Assembly: GCF_047974105.1 (NCBI RefSeq)
Contig: NZ_JBHYRS010000001.1
Coordinates: 310,001-374,000, forward strand
Direction of reading: 5' to 3'
DNA length: 64,000 bases
From: Mitsuokella sp047974105
GTDB taxonomy: Bacteria; Bacillota; Negativicutes; Selenomonadales; Selenomonadaceae
In this document: positions 42,901-52,402 of the stretch, in pieces
Layout: each line of letters opens with the position of its first letter
How positions within the stretch are numbered: position 1 is the first letter of the stretch
The notes under the pieces: model-generated
Databases searched by the model: none
What the model saw: only the letters and a program-made list of their open reading frames with translations
What the model was told of the DNA's origin: nothing
Made by a program: the position numbers and the translations under genes

Positions 42901-45489
42901 TCAGACATTTTGTACATAGCGGCGCGGCAGCGTGCGCAAAAAACGGCTCATATGCGTGTAATGGCCGCGCTGTGACTGGCACCAGGACAAGAAAAGCTGT
43001 TTTTTCGGCCGCGTGATGGCCACGTAAAAGAGACGTGCCTCTTCATCCATCGTATCATTCTTCTCGGCCTGCAGTCCCGGAAAATTTCCTTCCTGAAGTC
43101 CCGCAACAAAGACATAGTCAAATTCCGAACCCTTGGCCTGATGCACGGTGATGATGGGAATCTGCTGACGCTTGGTCAGGGCATCGAGGTTCGTGTTGGA
43201 GAGGACGGTATAATTGAGAAAGCGCAGAAGGGCATCGAGGGGCCTGACTTCCTTTTCGTCCATATCACGTGCCTGACGAAAGAGGTCCCGCAGATTTTCG
43301 ATGCGCGTTTCTTCGTTTCTGCGCCTATAATAGTCATCCATTTGCGTCTTGACGACGATCTGGCCAATCAGCTGCCACGGCCGCATCACTTCGGCATCCC
43401 GCCGGAAAGAAGATATTTTCTCTGCCATATCCGTAAAGAGTACCTGCCATTTCGCCATAAAGGCACGGCGGTCCTCTGCATAGGGCTTTATATTATGCTC
43501 CACGGCAAACAGCAGGATTTCCGAAGTTGCACAGATATCATCCATGGCATCGTGCGTGGAACGGTGTGATACCTTGCAAAACTCGCCGAGATATTCGAGT
43601 TTATGGTTCGGCAGGTTCGGATAAAAGCGCCGAAAAATGTCAAGTGTATCATAGTAGCGGCGGTATTTAAGCTGCGGCAGTCCGAGACGCGTGAGTTCAC
43701 TGCCGAGGATGCTGAGGTCATAGGTGACATTATGCCCGACAATGACCGCGTCTTTGGCAAACTCGCAGAAATCCCGAAGCACCTGTGCAGGTTCCTGCCC
43801 TTCCTGCTGCAGCATATCATCTTCAATATGATGAACGCGCACGCTGTCGCCCACAGAACGCGCAGCTCTCAAGAGGCGCTTGAACTCCGCCTTGACGCTG
43901 CCATCGCGGCTGAGCCTTATCCCCGCAATCTGGATGATCTCATCGCGCGTCGGGTCCACACCTGTCGCTTCGACATCAAAGACGACGACATTGTCTTCGT
44001 CCAAAGCCTTCAGCAGCACCGCAAACGGGTCGCCCGTGCGGCGCGCATCATCGTCGAGATAATCCGTGATGCGGATGCCTGCCCTGCGATACGATTCCTG
44101 CGATATCCTGCGGATTGTCCCCGGACCTATGCCTTTGCCGAAACGGTTGAGGATACGCACAAAACTTGCCGTATCATGCGGATTGAGGATGAGCTTCAGA
44201 AAGGCCAGTACATCCTTGACTTCCTGACGCCTGTAAAATTTGACCTCATCAATGAGCATGAACGGCAGCCGCTCTTTGTCGGGCAAATGACAGCCAAAGC
44301 TCCGAAAATACGAAGAGAGGTCCTTATTATAGCGGTTGCTGCGCGTCAGGACACAGACACTGCTGTAATCCTTGACGCCCAGCTGCTGAATCGTATAATA
44401 AATCCACTGTGCTTCTTCCTGAAAACTGACAGCGCCCTTGAGGACAATGGGCGGACCGTACTCAGGACTTACGGCATGCAGCCCCTCGGGATAAAGCGCC
44501 GAAACGCGCTCGGGAAAAAGCTGCTGCAGGCAGGCAAAGGACGCACTCAAAAGGACCTGCGTGGAACGATAATTTTCCGTCAGGACCAGGCGGCGCGGCT
44601 GCCAGTCCCGCTGATAAGCGCGCAGGACCGTCTCGGGGTGTGAACCGCGCCATTCGTAAATCGTCTGAAAATAATCGCCGCAGAGCAGCAGACGACTGCA
44701 GCCAAAGATGCGGGCCATGATCCTGTACTCGAGTTCACTCGTGTCCTGCACCTCATCAATATTGATATAAAGGAAGCGGCGCGCCCATTTCGTCGCAATT
44801 TCGTCCTGCCGGAACAAGGCATCTGCCTGTACGATGAGGTCCGTAAAGTCAAGGCCGTGGATATCGTGCAGCCTTGCATCATAGAGAGCCGTGACATGCG
44901 GCCCCCAGACCTGCCAGCCCTCAAAGAGCTGCCGATAGAACTGATAGTGTTCATCCGTGGACAGTTTGCGGACCGCTTCCGGGTGTTCCTGCATCAGACG
45001 TCTGAGTGCTTCCTGATAATCCGCTTCATCGTCTCCGGATTCAAGATGATAAGCCGTTCTCGCCGACTTCAGGCCGGCAATCAGGGACTGCACGGACCGT
45101 TCGGGCCATTTCTCCTCAAGGAGCTCGCGCACAATTCCCAAGCAGTCGGTCTCATCAAAAATCGTAAAATCCGCAAAAAGGTCGGAATGACGCTTGGCTT
45201 CGGTCTTGATGACGTCGTAGCAAAAGCCATGGAATGTCTTGACGATGACGCGCCTGCCGGCCTCACCAGCCCGCATGACAATGCGCTCCTTCATTTCGCG
45301 GCAGGCCTTATTCGTGAACGTCAGGCAGAGGATTTCCTCTGGTTCCGCACGTTTCTGCTCCAGGATATTGGCAATGCGGCAGGCCAACGTGTTTGTCTTC
45401 CCCGTGCCGGCCGGTGCGAGGAGCAGGATATTGTTCTGCAGGTCCTGTACGGCTTCTCTCTGCGCCGGATTCAGTTCTTCAAATTCCAT
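42901..45489 (-). CDS. UvrD/Rep-type helicase with inserted DEDDh 3'-5' exonuclease domain
   Basis: 862 residues. SF1A helicase: Walker A APAGTGKT (about 25-32), LTFTNKACREMKERI motif Ia, YINIDEVQDTSELEYRI (Walker B DEVQ), LTENYRS (motif IV-like), then after the insert VHQAKGSEFDYVFVAGLQEGNFPG (V) and ARLFYVAITRPKKQL (VI). Between them, about residues 500-665, sits a DnaQ-like exonuclease: VVFDVEATGVD (Asp, Glu), VIVGHNVTYDLSILGSEL (Asp) and STHDAMDD (His, Asp). All four DEDDh residues are there. The ATG at 45489 follows GAGGTGA, 4 bases past the comEC stop. It fits DNA repair or processing of incoming DNA. Confidence 0.9.
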   Translation of the reverse strand: MEFEELNPAQREAVQDLQNNILLLAPAGTGKTNTLACRIANILEQKRAEPEEILCLTFTNKACREMKERIVMRAGEAGRRVIVKTFHGFCYDVIKTEAKRHSDLFADFTIFDETDCLGIVRELLEEKWPERSVQSLIAGLKSARTAYHLESGDDEADYQEALRRLMQEHPEAVRKLSTDEHYQFYRQLFEGWQVWGPHVTALYDARLHDIHGLDFTDLIVQADALFRQDEIATKWARRFLYINIDEVQDTSELEYRIMARIFGCSRLLLCGDYFQTIYEWRGSHPETVLRAYQRDWQPRRLVLTENYRSTQVLLSASFACLQQLFPERVSALYPEGLHAVSPEYGPPIVLKGAVSFQEEAQWIYYTIQQLGVKDYSSVCVLTRSNRYNKDLSSYFRSFGCHLPDKERLPFMLIDEVKFYRRQEVKDVLAFLKLILNPHDTASFVRILNRFGKGIGPGTIRRISQESYRRAGIRITDYLDDDARRTGDPFAVLLKALDEDNVVVFDVEATGVDPTRDEIIQIAGIRLSRDGSVKAEFKRLLRAARSVGDSVRVHHIEDDMLQQEGQEPAQVLRDFCEFAKDAVIVGHNVTYDLSILGSELTRLGLPQLKYRRYYDTLDIFRRFYPNLPNHKLEYLGEFCKVSHRSTHDAMDDICATSEILLFAVEHNIKPYAEDRRAFMAKWQVLFTDMAEKISSFRRDAEVMRPWQLIGQIVVKTQMDDYYRRRNEETRIENLRDLFRQARDMDEKEVRPLDALLRFLNYTVLSNTNLDALTKRQQIPIITVHQAKGSEFDYVFVAGLQEGNFPGLQAEKNDTMDEEARLFYVAITRPKKQLFLSWCQSQRGHYTHMSRFLRTLPRRYVQNV

Positions 45490-45493
45490 AACG

Positions 45494-47950
45494 TCACCTC
45501 AAAATCTTTGTATCCGCATAGGTCTCCACGCGCATGGTCTTCCCATCGGTATGAAAGACGACAGCCCCATCCCGGTCCGTGCGCAGGGTCCGTATGCCAT
45601 GCTCCTGATAGCGCTGCACGATTTCCGGCTTGGGATGGCCGAACGAATTTTCAAAGCCCACACAGAAAACACCGTATGACGGGGCCACGTTTTCCAGAAA
45701 AGCCTCTGAGCTCGACGTCGCGGAGCCATGATGACCGGCCTTCAGGACATTGGCATGCAGATTTTTTCCTGTGGCGATGAGCTTTGCTTCCTGCTCTTTG
45801 ACAAGGTCGCCCGTAAACAAGAAACTGGCCCTGCCATACGAAACGCGGTAAACATTTGACACTTCATTGCCCGTACCGCCGCCGGACGGCTTTGGCGGAG
45901 CAAACAGCACCTCTACTTTAACACCGTCAAGCATAAACGCATGGCCTTCTTCTGCCGTCTGGAATTTCCGCAGCACGGGGTCAGCATCGCTGAGCTGCAG
46001 ACTGCGCGCGTAAGCATCCAGGCCCTCTTTCGCCATATAGACACGCTCGACGGGTATTTTTTTCAGGATGCCGCTGCAGCCCTGCGCATGGTCCTCATGT
46101 GCATGCGAAAGAAAAATGGCATCGAGCGCGTGGACATCGTGATGCAGAAGGTACGGCACATCGACCTTGCTGCCGATGTCAAAACTGCCGTCGCGCGTGC
46201 CGCCCGTATCAAACATCATGGCCCTGCCATGCGGCGTCACGACGAGGACGGCATCTCCCTGCCCGACATCGAGGAAATGCACGGCCATTTCGCGCGTGGC
46301 CAGCAGCTGCGACAGCCCATAGACAAGAAACAGGGATAAACAAACAGCCGCTGCCTGCCGCCTGTACGGATAAAGATGCGTCCGGACAAAATCGCGCCGG
46401 CAGAAGCAAAACAGCAAAAAGCCCAGCAGAAAATAATAGAGCAGACAAAGCTGCCATTTCATCGCCGGCAGATACAGAAGGCCTCCGGGAATTTTAGCCA
46501 GTACATGCGCAAGCTCTGCCGCCACGCCTAAGAGCAGGCTGTCAAACGCAAAGATGAGATGACCGGGAAACGGCAGAAAAAACGCCGCAATGCCGGCAAA
46601 CAGCCCCAAGACAATCATGAGCTCCAAGATGGGCACGACCAAGAGATTGGCCAGCAGGGAAGACAGGGATACCTGCCCGAAATACCAGAGCAGCACGGGA
46701 AGGGAGGCCAGCTGCGCTGCAGCCGTGATGGCCAATCCCATCGCCATAAAGGAAGGAATCCCCCTCTGCCTTCCCCAGCGGTACAGCACCGGTGCCAAAA
46801 AGATCAGTCCTGCCGTTGCCAGATAGGAGAGTTCAAAGCTGATATGAAAGAGCAGCAGCGGCTGCCACATCAGCATGAAAATCCCTGTCAGCAGCAGGAT
46901 ATAGCGCGACTCGCGCTCGCGCCCAAAGGCCAGTGCCAGAAAACTCAAGCTGCCCATCAGCGCCGAGCGGATGACAGGGGGAACACAGCCCGCGAGGATG
47001 CTGTAAAAGGCAATGCTGCCGAGCACGAGGACAGCAGAAATGGCACGCGGCAGGCGCAGCATGGAAGCCAGCCAGAGCATGACGGCCGCGACAAGGCTGA
47101 TATGAGAGCCCGAGACCGACAGAATGTGCACGATGCCCGTCGTCTGAAAATCCTCGATGAGTTCCGGCTCAATGCCCTCATAGCCGCCAAACAGCATGGC
47201 AAAAACAGCAGCCGCATCTTCCTTTGGCATGACGTTTTCCATGCTCTGCCGGTAATGGCGGCGGCAGTCGGCGACGAACCGTTCCAGAGGGCAGGCATCC
47301 CTCTGTTCTATATGGACAGTTCCCTTGCCCGCTGTCAAAAGAGCGGTAATCCCGTCGGCGCGCAGCAGCAGCTCCGTATCAATCTGTCCCGGATTCTGAT
47401 AGCCATGGGGCCTTCGGACCGTCCCGCCCACCGTCAGGCCGTCACCGATGCGGGCCTTTTCCTCTTTTGCCGTCGTTCTGGCATAGACATAGCATTTGCC
47501 TGAAGCTGCCTGCCACTGGCCGCCGGACTTGACTTTTTCTGCCTGCACGAGATAACGCACCTTATAAAACATGCTGCCATCGGGCGCCAGCACGCTCTGC
47601 CAGCGCGGCTCCTCAAGCAGCGTCCCGCTGAGCCGGATTTCCTGTTTAGGCTGCTCTGCCCATCGTGAAATATCATGTTCCGACAGGGACATGCTGCTCT
47701 GCAGGCGAAAAATCCCGCAGAGGAAAAAGAGCAGCAGCAAAGGCAGCCAGCAAAAGCGGCTGCTGTGCCAGGTCATCCATACCGCCAGCAGGAATACCGG
47801 CAGTCCCAGCATCAGCCAGAAAGATACACCGAACCCCCAAAAATCTCCCAGATTCCCTAAATAAGGATGGAAATACGATACAGCAATTCCCGCAGCCAGC
47901 ATCAGCAGCAGGCCGGCGAGAAAAAGAACGGGATATTGTCCTGTCTTCAT
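45494..47950 (-). CDS. comEC: Competence DNA channel ComEC/Rec2
   Basis: 818 residues, full three-part layout. N-terminal OB-like domain after two helices; the multi-helix channel (about 240-520, including SVSGSHISLVAAVMLWLA); and a C-terminal metallo-beta-lactamase nuclease (HFLDVGQGDAVLVVTPHGRAMMFDTGG, FLSHAHEDHAQGC, LKAGHHGSATSSSEAFLE). The HAHEDH metal motif suggests it also cuts the non-transported strand. The ATG at 47950 follows GGGAGG. It lies after comEA and before the helicase gene, one likely operon comEA-comEC-helicase. Confidence 0.93.
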   Translation of the reverse strand: MKTGQYPVLFLAGLLLMLAAGIAVSYFHPYLGNLGDFWGFGVSFWLMLGLPVFLLAVWMTWHSSRFCWLPLLLLFFLCGIFRLQSSMSLSEHDISRWAEQPKQEIRLSGTLLEEPRWQSVLAPDGSMFYKVRYLVQAEKVKSGGQWQAASGKCYVYARTTAKEEKARIGDGLTVGGTVRRPHGYQNPGQIDTELLLRADGITALLTAGKGTVHIEQRDACPLERFVADCRRHYRQSMENVMPKEDAAAVFAMLFGGYEGIEPELIEDFQTTGIVHILSVSGSHISLVAAVMLWLASMLRLPRAISAVLVLGSIAFYSILAGCVPPVIRSALMGSLSFLALAFGRERESRYILLLTGIFMLMWQPLLLFHISFELSYLATAGLIFLAPVLYRWGRQRGIPSFMAMGLAITAAAQLASLPVLLWYFGQVSLSSLLANLLVVPILELMIVLGLFAGIAAFFLPFPGHLIFAFDSLLLGVAAELAHVLAKIPGGLLYLPAMKWQLCLLYYFLLGFLLFCFCRRDFVRTHLYPYRRQAAAVCLSLFLVYGLSQLLATREMAVHFLDVGQGDAVLVVTPHGRAMMFDTGGTRDGSFDIGSKVDVPYLLHHDVHALDAIFLSHAHEDHAQGCSGILKKIPVERVYMAKEGLDAYARSLQLSDADPVLRKFQTAEEGHAFMLDGVKVEVLFAPPKPSGGGTGNEVSNVYRVSYGRASFLFTGDLVKEQEAKLIATGKNLHANVLKAGHHGSATSSSEAFLENVAPSYGVFCVGFENSFGHPKPEIVQRYQEHGIRTLRTDRDGAVVFHTDGKTMRVETYADTKILR

Positions 47951-47975
47951 AGCCGCCTCCCATTAAGGTCTAAGG

Positions 47976-48566
47976 TCAGATACAGATCTTGTCTTTGAGT
48001 TTCTGGAACTTTGCCTCGCCAATGCCCCTGACCTTCTTGAGGTCCTCGGGGGCTGCAAAGCTGCCCTCTGTCTCACGGTATTCGATGATGCGCTTTGCCA
48101 TGGCAGGGCCAATGCCCGGCAGCGTGTCAAGCTCCTCAGCCGATGCCGTATTGATATTGACGACAGCTGCTGCAGCCGCGTTTTTCGCGCTGCTTTGTCC
48201 CGCTGTCTGCTTGTTCGCTGCTGCAGATTCTCCCTTCTTCTCCGGAATGCGGACCTGCTGCCCGTCCTTCAGCACCTGTGCCATGTTGATCTGCCCGCTG
48301 TCAGCCGTTGGCAGCAGCCCGCCGCAGGCGTTGACGGCATCCATGGTGCGCGCCCCGTCTCTTACGGTCACGACACCCGGCTTGTTCACCGCACCTGTCA
48401 CATAGACTGTTACTTCAGGAAGATCCTGCTGCGTCCCGCTGCTGCCTGCCGCCGCATCAAGCTGAATCGTCTCTTTATCCTGCGTATAACAGCCATAATA
48501 CGTTCCTCCTGCCACTGCTGCGACGATAAGGAGCAGAATCAGCAGAGATTTTCTGTACATCGGCAA
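47976..48566 (-). CDS. comEA: Competence DNA receptor ComEA
   Basis: 196 residues. N-terminal membrane anchor (SLLILLLIVAAVAGGTYYG), an SLBB domain (VTVYVTGAVNKPGVVTVRDGARTMDAVNACGGL), then the helix-hairpin-helix DNA-binding part (VVNINTASAEELDTLPGIGPAMAKRIIEYR and LKKVRGIGEAKFQKLKDKI). It binds double-stranded DNA in the periplasm and passes it to ComEC. The start is probably the TTG at 48566, 8 bases after GGAGG; an ATG at 48560 is the alternative. Confidence 0.93.
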   Translation of the reverse strand: MPMYRKSLLILLLIVAAVAGGTYYGCYTQDKETIQLDAAAGSSGTQQDLPEVTVYVTGAVNKPGVVTVRDGARTMDAVNACGGLLPTADSGQINMAQVLKDGQQVRIPEKKGESAAANKQTAGQSSAKNAAAAAVVNINTASAEELDTLPGIGPAMAKRIIEYRETEGSFAAPEDLKKVRGIGEAKFQKLKDKICI

Positions 48567-48619
48567 GAAAATCGCCTCCTCTTCTATTTTGTTTTCTCCT
48601 TACACACTTCGCGCCCAAT

Positions 48620-48648
48620 AAAAAAACTCCTGCCTGAGCAGGAGCTTT
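48620..48648 (-). terminator. Terminator after the 119-residue unknown gene
   Basis: CTCCTGC / GCAGGAG with TCAG loop and seven Ts on the minus strand. Confidence 0.85.
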
Positions 48649-48703
48649 CCTTTACTTTTGATTAAAATTTAAAATCCATAACATGCCCTTACGATTCAAA
48701 GAT

Positions 48704-49063
48704 TCAGGCAGTCGCCGTCTGGACGCGGAAGAAATCTTCAATGTAGCTCGTCCAGCCAAGGTCGTAAATATTTTCTTCGCCAATCTCGTTCTGGTAAAGT
48801 GCCAAAACAATCATCATCAGGGAATCGGCCACATAGCGGTCATCCGCCATGCCCATTTCCTCGTAGTTCTCATAAATCGGTACGACGATGCGCGTGAGAC
48901 GTTCACGGGACATGCTGGCGATGATATCATACATGGCGTCGCAGTATTCCATTGTATCTTTGCGATAAGCCATCGGATTCCTTTTGACGGAATCTTCGAT
49001 ATTCCGAATCTGGCTCAAAGCAATCAATTTAATTCTCATCATAAGCATATCTTTCATATACAT
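48704..49063 (-). CDS. Unknown 119-residue helical protein
   Basis: Not recognised. 119 residues, rich in Met, Tyr and Glu, mainly alpha-helical by composition (MRIKLIALSQIRNIEDSVKRN, then CDAMYDIIASMSRERLTRIVVPIYENYEEMG). No signal peptide, membrane segment or Cys pair is present. The ATG at 49063 follows GGAGG by 8 bases. It has its own promoter (TTGCAA, 17, TATAAT) and terminator, so it is a real monocistronic gene. A candidate operator pair lies upstream. Confidence 0.75.
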   Translation of the reverse strand: MYMKDMLMMRIKLIALSQIRNIEDSVKRNPMAYRKDTMEYCDAMYDIIASMSRERLTRIVVPIYENYEEMGMADDRYVADSLMMIVLALYQNEIGEENIYDLGWTSYIEDFFRVQTATA

Positions 49064-49088
49064 ACGTCATTCCTCCATCCGTGGATTT

Positions 49089-49117
49089 ATTATAGCGCAG
49101 GTTTACATATATTGCAA
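49089..49117 (-). promoter_or_regulatory. Promoter for the 119-residue gene
   Basis: TTGCAA, exactly 17 bases, TATAAT on the minus strand. Confidence 0.8.
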
Positions 49118-49118
49118 A

Positions 49119-49187
49119 TTGTATGCATGTATACTTAATGGATGTTTCGATGATGATTCTATATTTTTACTCTTGTATACATAGTAC
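49119..49187. promoter_or_regulatory. Pair of TTGTAT-type inverted repeats between divergent genes
   Basis: TTGTATGCATGTATAC at 49119-49134 and TTGTATACATAGTAC at 49173-49187. Both are palindrome-like and share TTGTAT; the first abuts the -35 box of the gene at 48704. They may be operator sites for a dimeric regulator. The remaining bases up to 49345 are AT-rich and hold only the brnQ promoter. Confidence 0.35.
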
Positions 49188-49260
49188 ATGCCAGAAATAT
49201 CGCATAAATCAATTCAGGAAGGACAAAACAGGTTGATTTTTTTATATTGTCTTCTCTCAA

Positions 49261-49290
49261 TTGACAAAGCACAGCAAAATCTTATAGAAT
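49261..49290 (+). promoter_or_regulatory. Promoter for brnQ
   Basis: TTGACA, then 16 bases to TATAGA or 18 to TAGAAT, on the plus strand. Confidence 0.65.
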
Positions 49291-49345
49291 AGAACAATCT
49301 ACACCGCATATATTTTTTCAATCTCTGGAAAGGAGAATTTGCTTT

Positions 49346-50671
49346 ATGACGAAAAAAGGACTGCAGATTGGGCTGCTTCTGTTCGGCATGTTCTTCGGCG
49401 CCGGTAATCTGATTTTTCCACCTTCCCTTGGCTTTCAGTCCGCCACGATGTTCGGACCAGCCATTTTGGGCTTCCTGCTCTCCGGTATCGGCATGCCGGT
49501 GATCGCCCTGATCATCGGCACGTTCAACAGCGGCGGCTTCCGTGCGGAGATGAGCCGCAAACTCTCCCCATTTTTCTCGCTGCTCATTCTCTCACTCATC
49601 TACCTCTCCATCGGACCTTTGATGGCCATCCCGCGCACGGCCGCTACCTCTTTTTCCATCGGCGTACTGCCCATCACGGGCGACGGCACTCTGCCTCTGG
49701 CCATTTTTACCAGCCTTTACTTTGCCTTTGGCTGGTGGCTGGCCATCACGCCTTCCAAACTTCTCGCCCGACTCGGCAAAGTGCTGACGCCAATCTTCGT
49801 CCTGCTCATCGTCGTGCTGACGATTGCCGGTCTCTGCACCTATACGAATACCACACTGCCGGCCCCGCTTGGCAAATACGCTGAAGCATCATTTGGCACC
49901 GGCTTCATCGAAGGCTACAATACGATGGACACGCTGGCTTCCTTCGCATTCTGCATCATTGCCCTAAACGAGATGCGCCGTCTCTCCTTCCGTTCGGCCA
50001 GGGAGCATTATTTCTGCATCTGGATGGCGGGACTTGCCGTTACGCTGCTCATGGGGGCCCTGTATCTCGGACTTGCCCTGCTCGGCAATCACTTTCCCAT
50101 TGCTCCCGAAATCTACAGCAATGCCCATATCAACCTCGGCGCTTATGTGCTTTCTGAGACTTCCCTGCATCTTTTCGGGCCCGCAGGCATGTATTTTCTC
50201 GCCGTTATGATTACCCTGACCTGTTTCACGACAACCGTAGGGCTCATTGCCGCTGTGGCAGAATTCTTCTATGGGGAATTTCCTTTTATGTCCTACCAAA
50301 AATATGTGACGGCCATCAGCCTCGTGAGTTTCCTGCTCGCTAATCTCGGCCTGAACGAGATCATCAAGGTCTCCCTTCCCCTGCTGCTTTTCCTCTATCC
50401 CATTGCCATCACGATTGTCCTCATGACGATCCTGAACAAATTCGTAAAGCTCTCGCGTACTGGCATGCGCCTTGCCGCTTTTGCTGCGGCTCTTGTATCG
50501 CTTTTGGACATACTGCGCCAGTTTGCAGGGCTTTCCTTTGCCGCTTCCATCACGGGCAGCCTGCCCCTGCACGAAAGCGGTCTTGCGTGGCTGCTGCCCG
50601 TCATCATCTGTCTTGCTCTCTCGCTGCTCCTGCCCGACAAAATCAGCGGCGAAGATACTCTAAACGCATAA
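49346..50671 (+). CDS. brnQ: Branched-chain amino acid carrier BrnQ (LIVCS family)
   Basis: 441 residues, twelve or so membrane helices. The first helix GLLLFGMFFGAGNLIFPPSLG is the family signature, and IPRTAATSFSIGV and FTTTVGLIAAVAEFF follow. It takes up leucine, isoleucine and valine with a cation. The ATG at 49346 follows AAAGGAG. Monocistronic, with its own promoter and a bidirectional terminator after it. Confidence 0.93.
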   Translation: MTKKGLQIGLLLFGMFFGAGNLIFPPSLGFQSATMFGPAILGFLLSGIGMPVIALIIGTFNSGGFRAEMSRKLSPFFSLLILSLIYLSIGPLMAIPRTAATSFSIGVLPITGDGTLPLAIFTSLYFAFGWWLAITPSKLLARLGKVLTPIFVLLIVVLTIAGLCTYTNTTLPAPLGKYAEASFGTGFIEGYNTMDTLASFAFCIIALNEMRRLSFRSAREHYFCIWMAGLAVTLLMGALYLGLALLGNHFPIAPEIYSNAHINLGAYVLSETSLHLFGPAGMYFLAVMITLTCFTTTVGLIAAVAEFFYGEFPFMSYQKYVTAISLVSFLLANLGLNEIIKVSLPLLLFLYPIAITIVLMTILNKFVKLSRTGMRLAAFAAALVSLLDILRQFAGLSFAASITGSLPLHESGLAWLLPVIICLALSLLLPDKISGEDTLNA

Positions 50672-50679
50672 AAGCCATC

Positions 50680-50714
50680 AAAAAAAACTGCTGTACTAAC
50701 AGCAGTTTTTTTAT
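50680..50714. terminator. Bidirectional terminator between brnQ and serA
   Basis: AAAAAACTGCTGT / ACAGCAGTTTTTTT with an ACTA loop. It serves both converging genes. Confidence 0.92.
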
Positions 50715-50744
50715 TTCTTCCTATATTATATAGGAAGATCTTAT

Positions 50745-52331
50745 TTAGATTTCGTAGAAATTGACGAGCTTGGCGTCGAAGATGCCATCGAGGGCTTTGA
50801 CCGTTTCGAGAAGAGCTGGCGGGATATCGTTGTCGACCGTCAGAACCATGAGGTTCTTGCCCTCTTCCTCCGTCGTACCGACCTGCATGGCCGAGATATT
50901 GACACCGTTGCCGCCGAGCAGCGTGCCGACCGTGCCGATGACGCCAGGACGGTTGATGTGTGGACAGATGAGGATGCGCGCATGCGGGTCAACATCGACG
51001 CGGAATTTATTGATGCGGACGATGCGGCCCTGTGTGCCGAACAGCGTGCCCTGTACGGAAAGTTTCTTGCCGCCGGCGACGACATCGACCGTGATGAGGT
51101 TGGCAAAATTCTCGGCCTCGCGCTCCTTGCGCTCCGAAACCTTGATGCCGCGCTCTTTGGCAAGGCCCGGTGCATTGACATAGTTGACTTCATTCTCCAT
51201 GACCGGATTCAGGATGCCCTTGATGACGGCCGTCGTCAGAAGCCCCGTATTGACTTCCGTAATCTCGCCGTTGTACGTGACTTCGACGGATTCAATCGGG
51301 CCGTCGGCGAGGCCGACGACCGTGCCGCCGAGACGTTCCGCCAGCGTAAGGTACGGCGCGATGACGCGCATGACCTGCGGCGAAACCGGCGCCATGTTGA
51401 CGGCCGTAGCCACAGGCTCACCGTGCAGGGCAGCGATGATGCCCTTGGCTACATCGACCGAAACACCGATCTGGGCCTCAACGGTCGAGGCACCGAGGTG
51501 CGGCGTCAGGACAATGTTCGGAGCCTCGAGCAGCGGATTGCCTTTTTCAGCCGGCGGCTCGCTCGTGTAAACATCGATGGCCGCGCCTGCCACGAGGCCC
51601 TGCTTGAGTGCTTCGGCGAGATCCGCTTCGTCGATGATGCCGCCGCGGGCGCAGTTGACGAGGCGGACGCCCTTCTTCATCTTCTTCATCTGCTCCATGC
51701 CGATCATGCCCTTCGTTTCCTTTGTCAGCGGCATGTGCACCGTGATGAAATCCGAGTTCTCGATGACTTCGTCAAAGGTAGCGATTTTGACGCCGAGAGC
51801 TTTCGCACGCTCTTCATTAATATAAGGATCATAAGCGAGCACGTTCATGTCGAAAGCCATGGCGCGTTTGGCAACGCCCGAGCCGATGCGGCCCATGCCG
51901 ACAACGCCTAAAGTCTTGCCGCGCAGCTCAACGCCGACGTATTTCTTGCGGTTCCATTCGCCCTTATGCATCGTCTCGTTGGCAATCGGGATGTTGCGGG
52001 ACATCGCGAGCATCATGGCCATCGTGTGCTCCGTTGCCGCAATCGTGTTGCCGCCCGGGGAATTGATGACGATGATGCCCTTGGCCGTAGCGGCCGGAAT
52101 ATCGATATTGTCGACGCCGACACCGGCACGGCCGATAATCTTGAGGTTCTTGGCACGGTCAATGACCTCTGCCGTCACCTTCGATGCCGAACGCACGATG
52201 ATGGCATCAAACTCCGGAATGATTTCCAAAAGTTCCTCTGCCGGCAGTTTGTCCTTGACAACGACCTCGAACTCCTTCTGCAGAAGCTCAATTCCTTTTG
52301 GCGAAATACCATCTGCTGCTAAAACTTTCAT
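50745..52331 (-). CDS. serA: D-3-phosphoglycerate dehydrogenase
   Basis: 528 residues, long form. NAD-binding GVVGMGRIGSGVAKRA near residue 145, catalytic Arg/Glu/His seen in NCARGGIIDEADL and LTPHLGASTVEAQ. An intervening domain (about 320-445) and a C-terminal ACT domain (LICPHINRPGVIGTVGTLLG), which usually senses serine. It starts serine synthesis from 3-phosphoglycerate. The ATG at 52331 follows GAGGAGAG. Controlled by a T-box; serC lies divergently next to it. Confidence 0.95.
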   Translation of the reverse strand: MKVLAADGISPKGIELLQKEFEVVVKDKLPAEELLEIIPEFDAIIVRSASKVTAEVIDRAKNLKIIGRAGVGVDNIDIPAATAKGIIVINSPGGNTIAATEHTMAMMLAMSRNIPIANETMHKGEWNRKKYVGVELRGKTLGVVGMGRIGSGVAKRAMAFDMNVLAYDPYINEERAKALGVKIATFDEVIENSDFITVHMPLTKETKGMIGMEQMKKMKKGVRLVNCARGGIIDEADLAEALKQGLVAGAAIDVYTSEPPAEKGNPLLEAPNIVLTPHLGASTVEAQIGVSVDVAKGIIAALHGEPVATAVNMAPVSPQVMRVIAPYLTLAERLGGTVVGLADGPIESVEVTYNGEITEVNTGLLTTAVIKGILNPVMENEVNYVNAPGLAKERGIKVSERKEREAENFANLITVDVVAGGKKLSVQGTLFGTQGRIVRINKFRVDVDPHARILICPHINRPGVIGTVGTLLGGNGVNISAMQVGTTEEEGKNLMVLTVDNDIPPALLETVKALDGIFDAKLVNFYEI

Positions 52332-52365
52332 GTTTTTCTCTCCTCTTCATCATACCTGATAAACT

Positions 52366-52402
52366 AAAAAAGCGCCCGTCCCGATTTGGGACGAAACGCT
52401 TT
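52366..52402 (-). terminator. T-box terminator of serA
   Basis: AAGCGTTTCGTCCC / GGGACGGGCGCTT with TTTTTT on the minus strand. Confidence 0.85.
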
